The notes below the pieces were generated by a model. The model saw nothing but the letters and a program-made list of their open reading frames with translations, searched no databases and was not told the DNA's origin. From Mesostigma viride (Eukaryota > Streptophyta > Mesostigmatophyceae > Mesostigmatales > Mesostigmataceae), in assembly GCA_009746045.1 (NCBI GenBank), contig RPFO01000154.1, positions 8,518,693 through 8,582,692 of the forward strand: 64,000 nucleotides of DNA, read 5' to 3'. Positions 17,656-25,631 of this stretch are shown here, in pieces (position 1 is the stretch's first letter; each line of letters begins with the position of its first letter). The position numbers and the translations under genes are program-made.

Positions 17656-18438
17656 TCAATGCACCAATACGGGCGCCGAGTGTTCGCGGTGGGACTTTTG
17701 CGCCAGCCGCATCACCACAGGCTCGGTTTTCGTGACGGTATCCACGTGTGCGACCTGCACGCTCTGATCAAACGTCAACTCGATGCCGTTCGACTCGCAG
17801 ATATTTTTCATCGATAAGATCTTTTGCGAGTCGAATCGGGCTGATCGTGGCGTCATGAACACGTGAAGGCGTTTCGTATAGTCCGGATAGTCCGTTCCGT
17901 ACACGATGAGCTGTCCGATGGCCCCGGCCCATCCGGAGATTTCCTTGACCTCCACCAGCAGCTTAGAGTCCGCAACGAGGATATCGATGATTCCGTGCGT
18001 GCATCGGACTTCTCTTTCCCCACCGAGTTCTCTGCAAAGTTTGTCCTGGACGTCCTTTTCAGAAAACATCTTTCGCTTTTTCGGAGCAGACTCGAAAACG
18101 CGAAGGATCTCCTGAAGGGTGGTCACATTTTTTAGCCTTTCTGCACATTCGTGAGTCGTAGTGGGCAATTGAGTCACGATGATCTTTAGTTCATCGAGAG
18201 TGGCTACAGGGGTTTCTCGCTGCCCAAGACCGGGGAATTGGAATCTGTTACCAGTAACATCTTCGGGGTGATCCTTCTCGAGACGCAACCAATACACGCG
18301 AGGCTGTGAGATACCGATGGCTGACAAGGCATCGTACACGGAAATCATTCCGTCGTCTGTCACCCGGATTTTCCCTGCGAATTGTGGGTCGTCATCCGAA
18401 TCGTCTGCCGGCCTCAAGTACTTAACAACAGATGCCAT
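17656..18438 (-). CDS. BRO-like N-terminus fused to PD-(D/E)XK nuclease-like domain
   Basis: The ATG complementary to 18436-18438 gives 260 residues. Residues ~1-42 match the N-terminus of the BRO-like protein at 15413, and the QFPGLGQRETPVA segment matches its core, but the 'KFR...RYL' end of that core is missing. From about residue 120 a restriction-enzyme-like fold can be read: an EKDVQDKLCRELGG helix, GIIDILV (Asp), LLVEVKEISGW (E-x-K), and IGQLIVYG. The last residues (VVMRLAQK) again match the C-terminus of the 15413 protein. I infer a nuclease or nicking-type protein with a DNA-targeting head, possibly in viral recombination or as a selfish element. A TATATA run lies about 45 bp upstream. 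Confidence 0.7.
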   Translation of the reverse strand: MASVVKYLRPADDSDDDPQFAGKIRVTDDGMISVYDALSAIGISQPRVYWLRLEKDHPEDVTGNRFQFPGLGQRETPVATLDELKIIVTQLPTTTHECAERLKNVTTLQEILRVFESAPKKRKMFSEKDVQDKLCRELGGEREVRCTHGIIDILVADSKLLVEVKEISGWAGAIGQLIVYGTDYPDYTKRLHVFMTPRSARFDSQKILSMKNICESNGIELTFDQSVQVAHVDTVTKTEPVVMRLAQKSHREHSAPVLVH

Positions 18439-18636
18439 GACTGCTTGGCCGTAAGGTCAACCCTCGAGCCCAAGAATGATATATACCATGCGAGATTTAC
18501 CACCGTTATATGAACGAGACAGACTCGCGCGCCTCGCACCGTTTTCCGGGATATGAAGCGGACCGCTAGAAACGAGTCTCCCACCTCCTCTCACTCTGTC
18601 TCTCTCTCTCTGTCTTAATCTTTTGCCGATTCGACG

Positions 18637-19242
18637 ATGCAATCGTCCGTGTCCGCCGATTCGGACCCGCTATCGAGTCTTCCCGATCTGCCATTCTCGA
18701 TCATCATGTCGCGCATGAACAAGCAAGACGTGAAGTCCCTGCGTCTGGTGAACACGGCCATCAGTCGCAAGGTTCCGTTCGGCATCGCGGACGTGTACAA
18801 GTCCCGCGTGGCTTCGGCGTCCGATGATTTGAAGAAATCGTTCGACGACGCCGTGGAGACGATTAACGCGCCCAACGCGGTAAAGTGCGCGAACATGGCG
18901 GTGGCGCGGGTCATTTACAAGAAGGTCGTGGACCGTTACGAGGCCGCGTCCGGTTTCCGCAGGAAGTTGGAGCGTTTCGGTCTGGCGGCGTGGCGCATGA
19001 ACGTCGGCGACCGGTCGCGCAAAGGCGGAGAAACGGTGCGCAAGCTCGACAAATTTTCGGACAAGTGGGAGCAGGACGACCCGCGCGTGGCCGCGGGGGA
19101 GTTCGTTTCTTTTTCGCGGTCCGCCTGCGACCTGATAAGGGAGCCGCGGCCGTTGCCGGAGATCGATCACATGGAGGACACGGCCATGGTGGACCCCGTG
19201 GTGGAGAGGCAGTTGTCTGAGTCCGAGGGCAGCAGCGATTGA
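18637..19242 (+). CDS. F-box-like protein
   Basis: The ATG at 18637 gives 201 residues. Residues ~12-42 (SSLPDLPFSIIMSRM...DVKSLRLVNTAIS) fit an F-box core, in which LPxxxxxxIxxxL and a following LRLVN helix contact SKP1 of SCF ubiquitin ligases. The rest is helical and charged with no LRR, WD40 or ankyrin repeats and ends in an acidic Ser tail (SESEGSSD). F-box proteins are encoded by many giant viruses to redirect host ubiquitination; that role is inferred. The start codon falls within CCGATTCGACGATGCAATCGTCC, which resembles the leaders of the genes at 22879 (minus) and 23753. Confidence 0.6.
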   Translation: MQSSVSADSDPLSSLPDLPFSIIMSRMNKQDVKSLRLVNTAISRKVPFGIADVYKSRVASASDDLKKSFDDAVETINAPNAVKCANMAVARVIYKKVVDRYEAASGFRRKLERFGLAAWRMNVGDRSRKGGETVRKLDKFSDKWEQDDPRVAAGEFVSFSRSACDLIREPRPLPEIDHMEDTAMVDPVVERQLSESEGSSD

Positions 19243-19424
19243 TCGTCGCTGGAATGGTTATCCCTTGTTGTAGTTGGGATGGCTAGCGTAATAACTTGGA
19301 ATAAATACCTAAATCACACCCCTGTCACTTCACCGTCGCGGGCCTCGACGCGCGACCGTGTGCCGCGTCCGATACAACCACTTTAATTCCCTGTCGGCTC
19401 ATCGACAGCGCACTTCGGCCCGTC
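19243..19424. other. Intergenic spacer before the palindrome
   Basis: No gene is visible. The sequence separates the virus-like block on the left from the palindromic repeat on the right. Confidence 0.4.
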
Positions 19425-20910
19425 CGGCAGTGCTGGCAATGCTGGCAATGCTAACGGCAATGCTACATTTTTCGTTAGCATTGCCACCCTTGCCACGGGA
19501 TTTTTGGGGCTATCCACGGGAAAACGGGTTGTGGCAATGCTGGTCATGCTAACTTTGCATTTTTTTTAGCATTGCCAGAAAAGTTCGCTCGGACCAAATA
19601 TGCGCGAAATTACCCTAAGTCGGCGGACGCACTATTGTCCACGGGACTTTAGGGCGGGCACGAACCTAGGTTTTGGCGCTCGAATTTTGGCGCGCGTCCA
19701 CGGGATTACGCAATCGCCGCATTATTGCGCCGCTCCCGACCCGCGACCGATGGCAAGGCTGGCAATGCTGGCAATGCTAACGGCAATGCTATCTTTTTCG
19801 TTAGCATTGCCACCCTTGCCACGGGAAAACAGAGACCATCCACGGGAAAACGGGTTGTGGCAATGCTGGTCATGCTAACTTTGCATTTTTTTTAGCATTG
19901 CCAAAAAAGTTGGAGCGGACCAAATATGCACGAAATTACCCTAAGTCGGCGGACGCATTATTGTCCACGGGATTTTAGGGCGGGCACAAACCTAGGTTTT
20001 TGTCCCGTGGATGGCGTATATGCGCTCGAATTTTGGTGCGCATCCACGGGATTACGCACTGTATTGTATTATTGTATTATTATTATTATTCTATTTTTAC
20101 CCGCCATAAAATATTGACTTTTTTTCAGAAAAAGTAATAATTAGCACGACCAGCATTGCCACACGGGAGCGTCCCGTGGATAGTGGCAATGCTGGCAATG
20201 CTATATTAGCATTGTTTCTCTTAAATATTCAAAATTTTATGGCGGGTAAAAATAGATTATGAATACAATAATAGAGAGTGCGTAATCCCGTGGATGCGCA
20301 CCAAAATTCGAGCGCCAAAACCTAGGTTCGTGCCTGCCCTAAAGTCCCGTGGACAATAGTGCGTCCTCCGACTTAGGATAATTTCGTGCATATTTGGTCC
20401 GCTCCAACTTTTTTGGCAATGCTAAAAAAAATGCAAAGTTAGCATGACCAGCATTGCCACAACCCGTTTTCCCGTGGATGGTCTCTGTTTTCCCGTGGCA
20501 AAGGTGGCAATGCTAACGAAAAAGATAGCATTGCCATTAGCATTGCCAGCATTGCCACACGGGGTCGCGCCGGGCGTCGAGGGGTCGACCGGGCCGACGC
20601 AATAATACGGTATCGTGCGTAATCCCGTGGACGGTGCTCAAAATTCGAGCGCCAAAACCTAGGTTCGTGCCCGCCCTAAAGTCCCGTGGACAATAGTGCG
20701 TCCGCCGACTTAGGCTAATTTCGTGCATATTTGGTCCGCTCCAACTTTTTTGGCAATGCTAAAAAAAATGCAAAGTTAGCATGACCAGCATTGCCACAAC
20801 CCGTTTTCCCGTGGATAGCCCCAAAAATCCCGTGGCAAGGGTGGCAATGCTAACGAAAAATGTAGCATTGCCGTTAGCATTGCCAGCATTGCCAGCCTTG
20901 CCACTGGTTT
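19425..20910. repeat. 1.48-kb palindrome, each arm with two tandem ~310-bp units
   Basis: The left arm (about 19425-20115) holds two tandem units starting near 19430 and 19750. The right arm (about 20215-20905) is its inverted copy with the same order of variant units: the unit containing a 'TTTTTGGGGCTATCC' variant is outermost on both sides and the one with 'AACAGAGACCATCC' innermost. The ~100-bp centre is AT-rich with its own short inverted repeats. Each unit contains several GGCAATGCTAAC/TTAGCATTGCC inverted pairs that can form small hairpins, CCACGGGA/TCCCGTGG motifs, a CCTAGG and a TTTTGGCGC. It could be a foldback-type element, a fused viral terminal inverted repeat (concatemer junction), or an origin/regulatory palindrome. 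Short ORFs inside are not credible genes. Confidence 0.85.
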
Positions 20911-20949
20911 TACAACGTCTCACCCCCATGACAATGCATTGAAAGGATC

Positions 20950-20955
20950 TTTATT
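20950..20955 (-). terminator. AATAAA polyadenylation-type signal
   Basis: AATAAA on the minus strand lies ~105 bp downstream of the stop of the gene at 21060-22879. Confidence 0.35.
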
Positions 20956-21059
20956 AGAATATTAATAAACACTGGAAGAGGGGACGTCCTAGCGTCCAAG
21001 TCCCGGGGCTCGTTACAGCCCGCCATGGCCCTATTCCCTAACTAGTCCTAGTCCTAGTC

Positions 21060-22060
21060 CTAGTCGGAGTCGGAGTCGGAGTCCCATCGCACGGCCTGCA
21101 CGATCAGCGGCTCATCCTGCCGCCCCCTGTAGATGCCCAGGGCGCTGGTCTCCCTGTTGGCGCGGTCCTCCCTGTCCTCCCTGTGCGCCAGGAGGTCGGG
21201 GTGCACCTCCTCGTCCTCGGACTCGGAGGACTCGGAGGACTCGGAGGACTCGGAGGACTCGGAGGACTCGGAGGACTCGGAGGAGGATTCCAGGTCCATC
21301 TCCTCCAGGTCCTCGCTCTCCGTGCCCGTTTCCTGCTCCTGCTGCTGGCCCTGGTCGGCCGCGGGCTGCACCGGCACCGAAACGGGCACCGGCTGGGTCT
21401 GGGTCTGGAGCTCCCTCCTGGACCTGGCGAGGACGCAGCGGTCGGCGGGGGCGGGCAGGCCGGGCGGGTTGACCTGGCGCTTCTTGGGGGGCAGGGCCAT
21501 GTCGTCCTCCTCCTCCTGCTGCTGCTGCTGCTGCCGCTTGTAGGCCTCCCCTGCCTCCTTCGCCTGCCGCACCATGTCGGCCTTGGTGACCACCTTGGGC
21601 GGTGCGCCCTGGACGGCCACCAGCTCCTCCCTGGCCTCCTGCCTCAGCAGCCTCAGCGTCCTGTCCTTGACGCTCTCCCCGTACAGTGGCACCCTCACCG
21701 GGCTGCTGCTGCTGCTGCTGCCGCCCGTCACGCCCGTGCCGTCCTCGTTCACCGACTTGGTGCGTGGCTGCTGCCGCTCGTCCCCGCTGTCCTCCTCCTC
21801 CTCGTCGCTGCTGCTGACGACCACCGGGTCCTCCTCCCCATCCTCCTCCTCCTCCGAGCCCGCGCTGTACTCGCCGGACTCGACGCTGGTCTCGGGCTCG
21901 TCCGAGTCGAACTCCGGCGCGTACTCCCCGACCGCGTCCATCCTCCTGGTGACCGCGTCCGCGATGGCCGCGTACGTCTGCTTCCAGGGATCCACTGCGA
22001 CCTGGGCGCGCGTGTGGTCGGCCACGTGGCTGTCTGGGGTCTCCGCAACGGGCCTTTCCC

Positions 22061-22105
<45 letters not shown>

Positions 22106-22879
22106 GCTCCCTCTGCCTCTGGAAAAAGGCCGCCCCCTTGCCCTGCCGAGAGGGGGGCGGGGTCTGCTGGCAGTGCACCATCCTGGGCGCCACGCCGTTC
22201 TTCAGCCCCGCCCCGAAGCTGCTGCCGCTGATGCTGGCGTCCGCCTCCGCCTGCAGCACCGCCTTGGCCGCCTCCACCTTCTGCGACAGCCCCAGGATCT
22301 GCCGCTGGATCTGGTGCACGTCCACCGCGGCCTTGCACCGGGACTGGGACTTGGACTGGGCCTGGGACTGGGCCCGCTGCTGCTGCTTCCTGGCGTTAAT
22401 GCTGGCGTTCGCGGCCTCCACGGTTTGCGTCAGCTCGGCGATCTTTTCGCGGATGCGGGCGATGTCCTCCTGCTCGCTGGGGTGCAGGAGGTCCAGATCC
22501 TTGCGCAGTTCGGCGATGGCCTTCATGGCGACGTCCTTCTCGCGGCAGTCGTCGCACCGCTGGCACGCCTTGGTGTGCTTTCGCTTGCTGGCGAGCTTCT
22601 TGGCGTTCACGTCGGTGTTGCACTTGGTGCAGCGGCCGGTCTCGTCTTCGTCGACCAGGTCCAGGTTGCCGAAACGGAGCTCGTTGTCCTTGCAGTGGGA
22701 GCGGGGCACTTTGGGCCCGGCCGAACAGAGCGGGACGGGGGGGCGCGAGGGACCTTGGGCCCGGCCGAGCAGAACGGGATGGCGGGGCTGGGCCAGCAGG
22801 ACGCTGCGTTCTTCGCCTTCTGCTGGCTTCGGCGCTGCTGCAGCTCGCGGTGGAGCTTGCGAAGGTTGGCAGTCGACAT
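21060..22879 (-). pseudogene. Acidic polyQ/Ser-rich protein with Cys-rich N-terminus; frame broken near its 5' end
   Basis: The main open frame runs to 21060 and is ~550 residues, but it has no ATG at its start. The best start is the ATG complementary to 22877-22879, downstream of a TATA box and the shared GATTGAATCGTCC leader, and it is in another frame. Between them an imperfect 44-bp direct repeat (around 22711-22798) shifts the frame; both copies encode CSAGPKVPR. The main frame has a Cys cluster (CTKC...CQRCDDC), a coiled coil, a 13-residue polyQ tract (codons CAG), acidic Ser/Glu blocks and an SSE repeat tail. It may be a nuclear regulator. A small intron, a sequencing error or real inactivation could explain the break. 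Tail repeats of GACTCC-type codons show slippage. Confidence 0.6.
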
Positions 22880-22996
22880 GGTAGATAGAATGTTGGACGA
22901 TTCAATCGCAATCGGCGAGGTAAAATTCGGGAGTGACAGAGTTTCCCCGCAGTGATGAGAGAGTGTGGGATGGCGGTCGGCGGGGTGCTCTCGGGC

Positions 22997-23003
22997 TTTT
23001 ATA
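22997..23003 (-). promoter_or_regulatory. TATA box of the acidic polyQ gene
   Basis: TATAAAA on the minus strand, ~120 bp upstream of the ATG at 22879. The equivalent boxes of the two Cys-rich genes lie 95-101 bp from their ATGs. Confidence 0.5.
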
Positions 23004-23204
23004 CCCATCTCGGAACCGCGTGGGAGCGGGGGGCTGACCACGGGAAACGGTGGCACGTGGACGAACGGGCACTTTGCGCCGGTTCGCGCGTAATTTGTCC
23101 CCGTGGCAGGCCCGCGGCTCGCACGGGATTGGCCGATTCGGGCGCGTACCGATTCCATCGGCGCGAGCGGTACGCGCCCCTTGGCAGATTCCCTTGTCAG
23201 ACCC

Positions 23205-23640
23205 CCGGGAGCCACGGGAATCGCGTAAAGTACCGCTTCGTTTGCGCGTAACGGTTACGGCAAAAATTTCCGAGATCTCTGACAATCCGCCGATCCGCGT
23301 GGCAGACCCCTGCGAGCCACGGGAATCGCTTAAAGTACCGCTTCGTTTGCGCGTAACGGTTACGACTGCCGAATCGGTACGCGGCAAAAATTTCAGAGAT
23401 CTCTGACAATCCGCCGATCCGCGTGGCAGACCCCTGCGAGCCACGGGAATCGCTTAAAGTACCGATTCGTTTTCGCGTAACGGTTACGACCGCCGAATCG
23501 GTACGCGGCAAAAATTTCAGAGATCTCTGACAGCCGCCGATCCGCGTGGCAGACCCCTGCGAGCCACGGGAATCGCGTAAAGTACCGCTTCGTTTGCGCG
23601 TAACGGTTACGACTGCCGAATCGGTACGCGGCCCAGTCCC
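23205..23640. repeat. Four tandem ~105-124-bp units in a divergent promoter
   Basis: Units start at about 23211, 23316, 23440 and 23563, each beginning GCCACGGGAATCG and containing a near-palindromic CGTAACGGTTACG; the palindrome AGAGATCTCT (or a CGAGATCTCT variant) recurs at the unit boundaries. The array lies between the TATA boxes of the minus-strand gene (22879) and the plus-strand gene (23753) and so probably controls both. TAACGGTTA resembles MYB/MSA sites, which in plants drive G2/M expression. Confidence 0.75.
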
Positions 23641-23651
23641 GTGGCTGGGGG

Positions 23652-23657
23652 TATAAA
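23652..23657 (+). promoter_or_regulatory. TATA box of the first Cys-rich gene
   Basis: TATAAA, 101 bp upstream of the ATG at 23753 and flanked on both sides by the CCACGGG/CCCGTGG motif. Confidence 0.55.
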
Positions 23658-23752
23658 TCCACGGGAACTCCGCCGGGAGGGCATGACCCACCGAGCGACC
23701 AAGCAACCCACTTACCAACTTTCCTTTTTCGTCGACGATTCAATCGTCCGCC

Positions 23753-24967
23753 ATGGCCGATACCACCAACACCGTTTCCAAGTCCGAGGCCAAGTCCGCG
23801 CTCTCTAAGCGCTTGGCCGAGAACCCCCTGCTGACGGACGACTTCCGCTCCAAGCACGCAAAGATGGCGGCCATGGAAACCCGCCACCCGGCCGGCTGTC
23901 GCTGTTTCGACGACCGCCCCGAATCGCAGTGCGTCACGGGCTACGGCATGTTCGCCAACGCCATGGATTGCGACACCAGCTTCGTTCCCGAGCTGCCTGC
24001 CCCCGTCGAGCGCGAGGAGGACGAGATGCCGTCCCACGTTTCGTGCTCCCGCTGCCGCAAGGACCCCAAGAAGGCCGCCTTCAACTCGGAGTGCGGCCAG
24101 CTGTGGCTGTGCCTTCCCTGCATGCTGGAGGACCTGTCCAAGAAGCTGCGGCTGTACGAGGACCTGGCGGCGGGCGAGGAGCAGAAGGCCCTGCTGCAGA
24201 AGTGCGTGGACGAGTTCCTCAAGGGCTGGGAGCTCGTCAAGATGCCCGAGGCCGTCTCCAAGGTTCTGTTCGACCCGGCCGACTTGGGCGCGGAGAACTA
24301 CTGCTGCCACAACTGCCACCAAGTCAGCCACGTGCTGTTCCGCCAGGTGCACCTCACCCCTGAGCTGGTGAACGACCCGTCGGCCGTGGAGGGGGACCTG
24401 TCCTCCAAGTCGTCCCTCCACCGTCTGCTGTGCGGCATCTGCAAGAACCGCAAGTGCCGTCAGTACGTGCACTTCCGCCTGGAGTCGCGCGACCGGGACC
24501 GGTACGCGGAGGTGCCCGTGCAGGAGCTGCGGGCCCGGTTCACCCGCGAGGCCAACGACCACTTCGTGCGCGACACGCTGGCCCAGGAGCTGGCCGCCAT
24601 GCGGCTGGACTTGCTGTCTTTTCGCCGCGAGGAGTGGCCGCCTCGCGCCTGCTCGGGGTGCTGGTCCAAGCTGGACCTGAACCTGCAGAGCGTGTACCTG
24701 GCCTGCCCGACGCGGATGCAGAAGGCCGGCGTGTACTGCCACTGGTGCGCCCTGTTCTGCGAGCAGAAGATGAAGCTGCAGTTCGAGGGGTACAGCTCCG
24801 ACAACTGGTTCAAGGAGCGCATGGAGGGGGGCAACTGGAACGCCCAGGGCTACGAGTTCTGCGGGGAGTTCTTCCAGGGCGACGTGTTCCCCGCCCCTGC
24901 CAGCCCGTGCTCTCCCCGTACTATGTTCCGTACTATGCCCAGCCCGACTGCTAGACTCGCTGGCTAG
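23753..24967 (+). CDS. Cys-rich protein of an unrecognised family, 404 residues
   Basis: The ATG at 23753 follows a GATTCAATCGTCC leader. The protein has at least five C-x2-C type pairs: GCRCF (near residue 49); CSRC...CLPCML (about 97-124); CCHNCH (about 184); LLCGICK (about 225); CSGC (about 302) and CHWC (about 323). It then has FEGYSSDNWFKE near 344-355. All recur in the same order in the 510-residue protein at 25632, so the two are diverged paralogues; the REANDHFVRD segment and the GYS.NNWFK motif are the best signatures. The Cys arrangement suggests several zinc-ribbon or treble-clef-like units, so nucleic-acid or protein binding is likely. The C-terminal ~25 residues (Pro/Ser/Arg) look unconserved. 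No intron is seen. Confidence 0.75.
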   Translation: MADTTNTVSKSEAKSALSKRLAENPLLTDDFRSKHAKMAAMETRHPAGCRCFDDRPESQCVTGYGMFANAMDCDTSFVPELPAPVEREEDEMPSHVSCSRCRKDPKKAAFNSECGQLWLCLPCMLEDLSKKLRLYEDLAAGEEQKALLQKCVDEFLKGWELVKMPEAVSKVLFDPADLGAENYCCHNCHQVSHVLFRQVHLTPELVNDPSAVEGDLSSKSSLHRLLCGICKNRKCRQYVHFRLESRDRDRYAEVPVQELRARFTREANDHFVRDTLAQELAAMRLDLLSFRREEWPPRACSGCWSKLDLNLQSVYLACPTRMQKAGVYCHWCALFCEQKMKLQFEGYSSDNWFKERMEGGNWNAQGYEFCGEFFQGDVFPAPASPCSPRTMFRTMPSPTARLAG

Positions 24968-25195
24968 TTACTGCCAATCCGGGCTTCCTGGCCCGTGTAG
25001 GATCCCCACTGGGTGATGAGTAGATAGGCCCATTTGTGTGCCTGCTCCTAATTATTGAACTTTTAATGAAAATGACTTGTCTCAACAACTCAATTACTAA
25101 ACATGATGCAAACCACCAAGTCTACTAGGCCTAGATAGGACTCGTGACGCGGTTATTCGTATTCGTATTCGCCCAGTGCCAAAGTCACGTGCACG
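24968..25195. other. Intergenic spacer
   Basis: No gene seen. It contains the 3' flank of the first Cys-rich gene and leads into the promoter of the second. Confidence 0.4.
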
Positions 25196-25200
25196 GGAAT

Positions 25201-25250
25201 TTTGGGCGGGAATTTTTGGCGGGAAATTTTGGCGGGAAATTTTCCCGCCA
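25201..25250. promoter_or_regulatory. Cluster of E2F-like sites
   Basis: Three direct near-copies of TTTTGGCGGGAAA (starting about 25201, 25215 and 25227) are followed by the inverted form TTTTCCCGCCA at about 25240. This matches the E2F consensus TTTSSCGC and its plant variants, which drive S-phase genes. The cluster lies ~285 bp upstream of the TATA box of the second Cys-rich gene. Confidence 0.6.
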
Positions 25251-25511
25251 TCTGTGGCACCCTTGGGTGTACGGAGTACGGACGCGTACGGGAGGGCCCC
25301 GTGGGTGGACGGGCGTATCCACGGGAATCGGCGGCGATCGAATCGGCGGTGGGCGCCGCGCCGGGCCGCGTGGCGGTTACGGACGCGTAATCCCGTGCCG
25401 CGTCTGACAGGTCCACGGGAATCGGCGGCGGTTACGGGACGCGGGGACGCGTGCGTGGCGCCGCGCCGATCGGACGCACGCCATTGGTCGTGTCGCGTGG
25501 CACACCGACCG

Positions 25512-25538
25512 CGTCCACGGGACTCCACGGGTATAAAA
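25512..25538 (+). promoter_or_regulatory. Doubled CCACGGG motif and TATA box
   Basis: Two CCACGGG copies at about 25515 and 25525 directly precede TATAAAA at 25532-25538; the ATG is at 25632. Confidence 0.55.
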
Positions 25539-25631
25539 CCCGCCGCCCACTGCCCGGAACCCACCAACACGCAAACCCAACCAACTTTCCAACCTTCCAA
25601 CTTTCCAACTTTCTAATCGTTGCCGATCCAA

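Noticed and set aside
19600-20728. Short ORFs encoding MHEI/MREI-type peptides within the palindrome
   Set aside because: They are frames of the ~310-bp repeat unit. They recur in several units but have no promoter spacing, domain or codon signal; a peptide role cannot be fully excluded.
21183-22955. 590-codon + strand ORF
   Set aside because: Leu/Gly-rich antisense shadow of the acidic polyQ gene.
23393-24742. 449-codon minus-strand ORF
   Set aside because: Antisense of the first Cys-rich gene; it extends into promoter repeats.
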